From: an uncultured Clostridia bacterium
Lineage (GTDB): Bacteria; Bacillota; Clostridia; Oscillospirales; Oscillospiraceae
Direction: 5' to 3'
Length of the DNA: 5,914 nt
Assembly (NCBI GenBank): GCA_937907715.1
Contig: CALERM010000142.1
Span: 1-5,914, forward strand
Shown: piece by piece, positions 5,709 through 5,914 of the stretch
How the letters are laid out: every line of letters starts with the position of its first letter
Numbering within the stretch: the first letter of the stretch is position 1
Notes under the pieces: generated by a model
What the model was told of the DNA's origin: nothing
Database searches by the model: none
Seen by the model: only the letters and a program-made list of their open reading frames with translations
Made by a program: the position numbers and the translations under genes

Positions 5709-5914
5709 TTACGCTTTGTCTCCCGTAATGAAGTAGTCGCAGCAGTCTCCGCCGAGAGCATCTGTCCGCGTGCAAATGAGCCGCGCATGCATCCGTTCAG
5801 CAAGAAAGTGGTCAGTCCTGCAGCGATACGGCAGAAGCTTCGCGTACTGGGATTTTACATAGGGTGTATCTGAAAACTCCCAACGCACCCGGACAGCGGG
5901 TCTTTTCACGCTGC
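5709..5914 (-). CDS. C-terminal fragment of a probable L-2-amino-thiazoline-4-carboxylic acid hydrolase family protein
   Basis: The minus strand is open from the right window edge to a TAA at 5711-5709, giving 67 complete codons before the stop. The ending 'RTDALGGDCCDYFITGDKA' resembles the C-terminus of the L-2-amino-thiazoline-4-carboxylic acid hydrolase family, where an 'RT-x-T-x-x-x-GGD-x-CDF' motif is typical. The preceding 'CRTDHFLAERMHARL' fits the segment before it. Family members are roughly 150-240 residues, so only the last third is visible and the start lies outside; the GTG at 5909-5907 is probably an internal Val codon. The gene is convergent with potD, with the shared terminator between them. 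Family members are often annotated by homology without shown activity, so substrate should not be assumed. The identification is from memory of the motif and less certain than the others. Confidence 0.62.
   Translation of the reverse strand, partial: SVKRPAVRVRWEFSDTPYVKSQYAKLLPYRCRTDHFLAERMHARLICTRTDALGGDCCDYFITGDKA

Noticed and set aside
4321..5775. 484-codon open frame on the minus strand opposite potD
   Set aside because: It is antisense to potD and crosses the terminator hairpin. Its product is Arg/Val/Asp-rich without any recognisable domain. Such frames arise from G/C-biased third positions on the coding strand. The same applies to the minus-strand frames at 3428-4414, 1829-2875, 948-1316 and 531-935.
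5679..5873. 64-codon plus-strand frame right of the terminator
   Set aside because: It opposes the minus-strand hydrolase-family fragment, has no ribosome binding site or recognisable motif, and starts within the region just after the terminator.
1..5914. tRNA, rRNA, CRISPR array, insertion sequence or attachment site
   Set aside because: No cloverleaf-like sequence, regularly spaced repeats, transposase-like protein or terminal inverted repeats were seen; nearly the whole window is explained by ordinary genes.

Overview
The window looks like chromosome from an anaerobic Firmicute of the Clostridia, probably Oscillospirales (Ruminococcaceae/Oscillospiraceae-like). This rests on protein style (a Clostridia-type RluA synthase with the RIDRNTGG motif, and a YceD/DUF177 protein), consensus sigma-A-type promoters, strong AGGAGG ribosome binding sites, and G/C-rich third codon positions. 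It is an inference from sequence style, not a taxonomic match.

Left edge (1-575): a minus-strand YceD/DUF177 gene runs off the left end. A 199-bp divergent intergenic region separates it from the next gene and carries two back-to-back promoters with an A/T-tract block between them. Middle left (576-1529): a complete plus-strand RluA-family pseudouridine synthase gene. A 155-bp gap follows, with no convincing terminator but a near-perfect promoter and a short leader.

Centre (1685-5634): a complete four-gene polyamine (spermidine/putrescine) ABC importer operon in the order potA-potB-potC-potD. It encodes the ATPase, two permeases and the substrate-binding protein. All three gene junctions overlap (11, 4 and 4 nt), so the genes are probably translationally coupled. 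A strong hairpin terminator follows potD. PotD would capture polyamine outside the cell and deliver it to the PotB/PotC channel, and PotA would power import. No regulator gene lies next to the operon inside the window.

Right edge (5709-5914): the C-terminal end of a convergent minus-strand gene, recognised from its C-terminal motif as a likely L-2-amino-thiazoline-4-carboxylic acid hydrolase family protein. It faces potD and may share its terminator.

Most of the content is conventional. The most notable departure is PotD: it has no lipobox cysteine but carries a C-terminal transmembrane helix with a basic tail, so it appears to be tethered to the membrane by protein rather than lipid. Its predicted polyamine pocket also differs from E. 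coli PotD at several positions. I found no evidence of a wholly new system, mobile element, CRISPR array or RNA gene.
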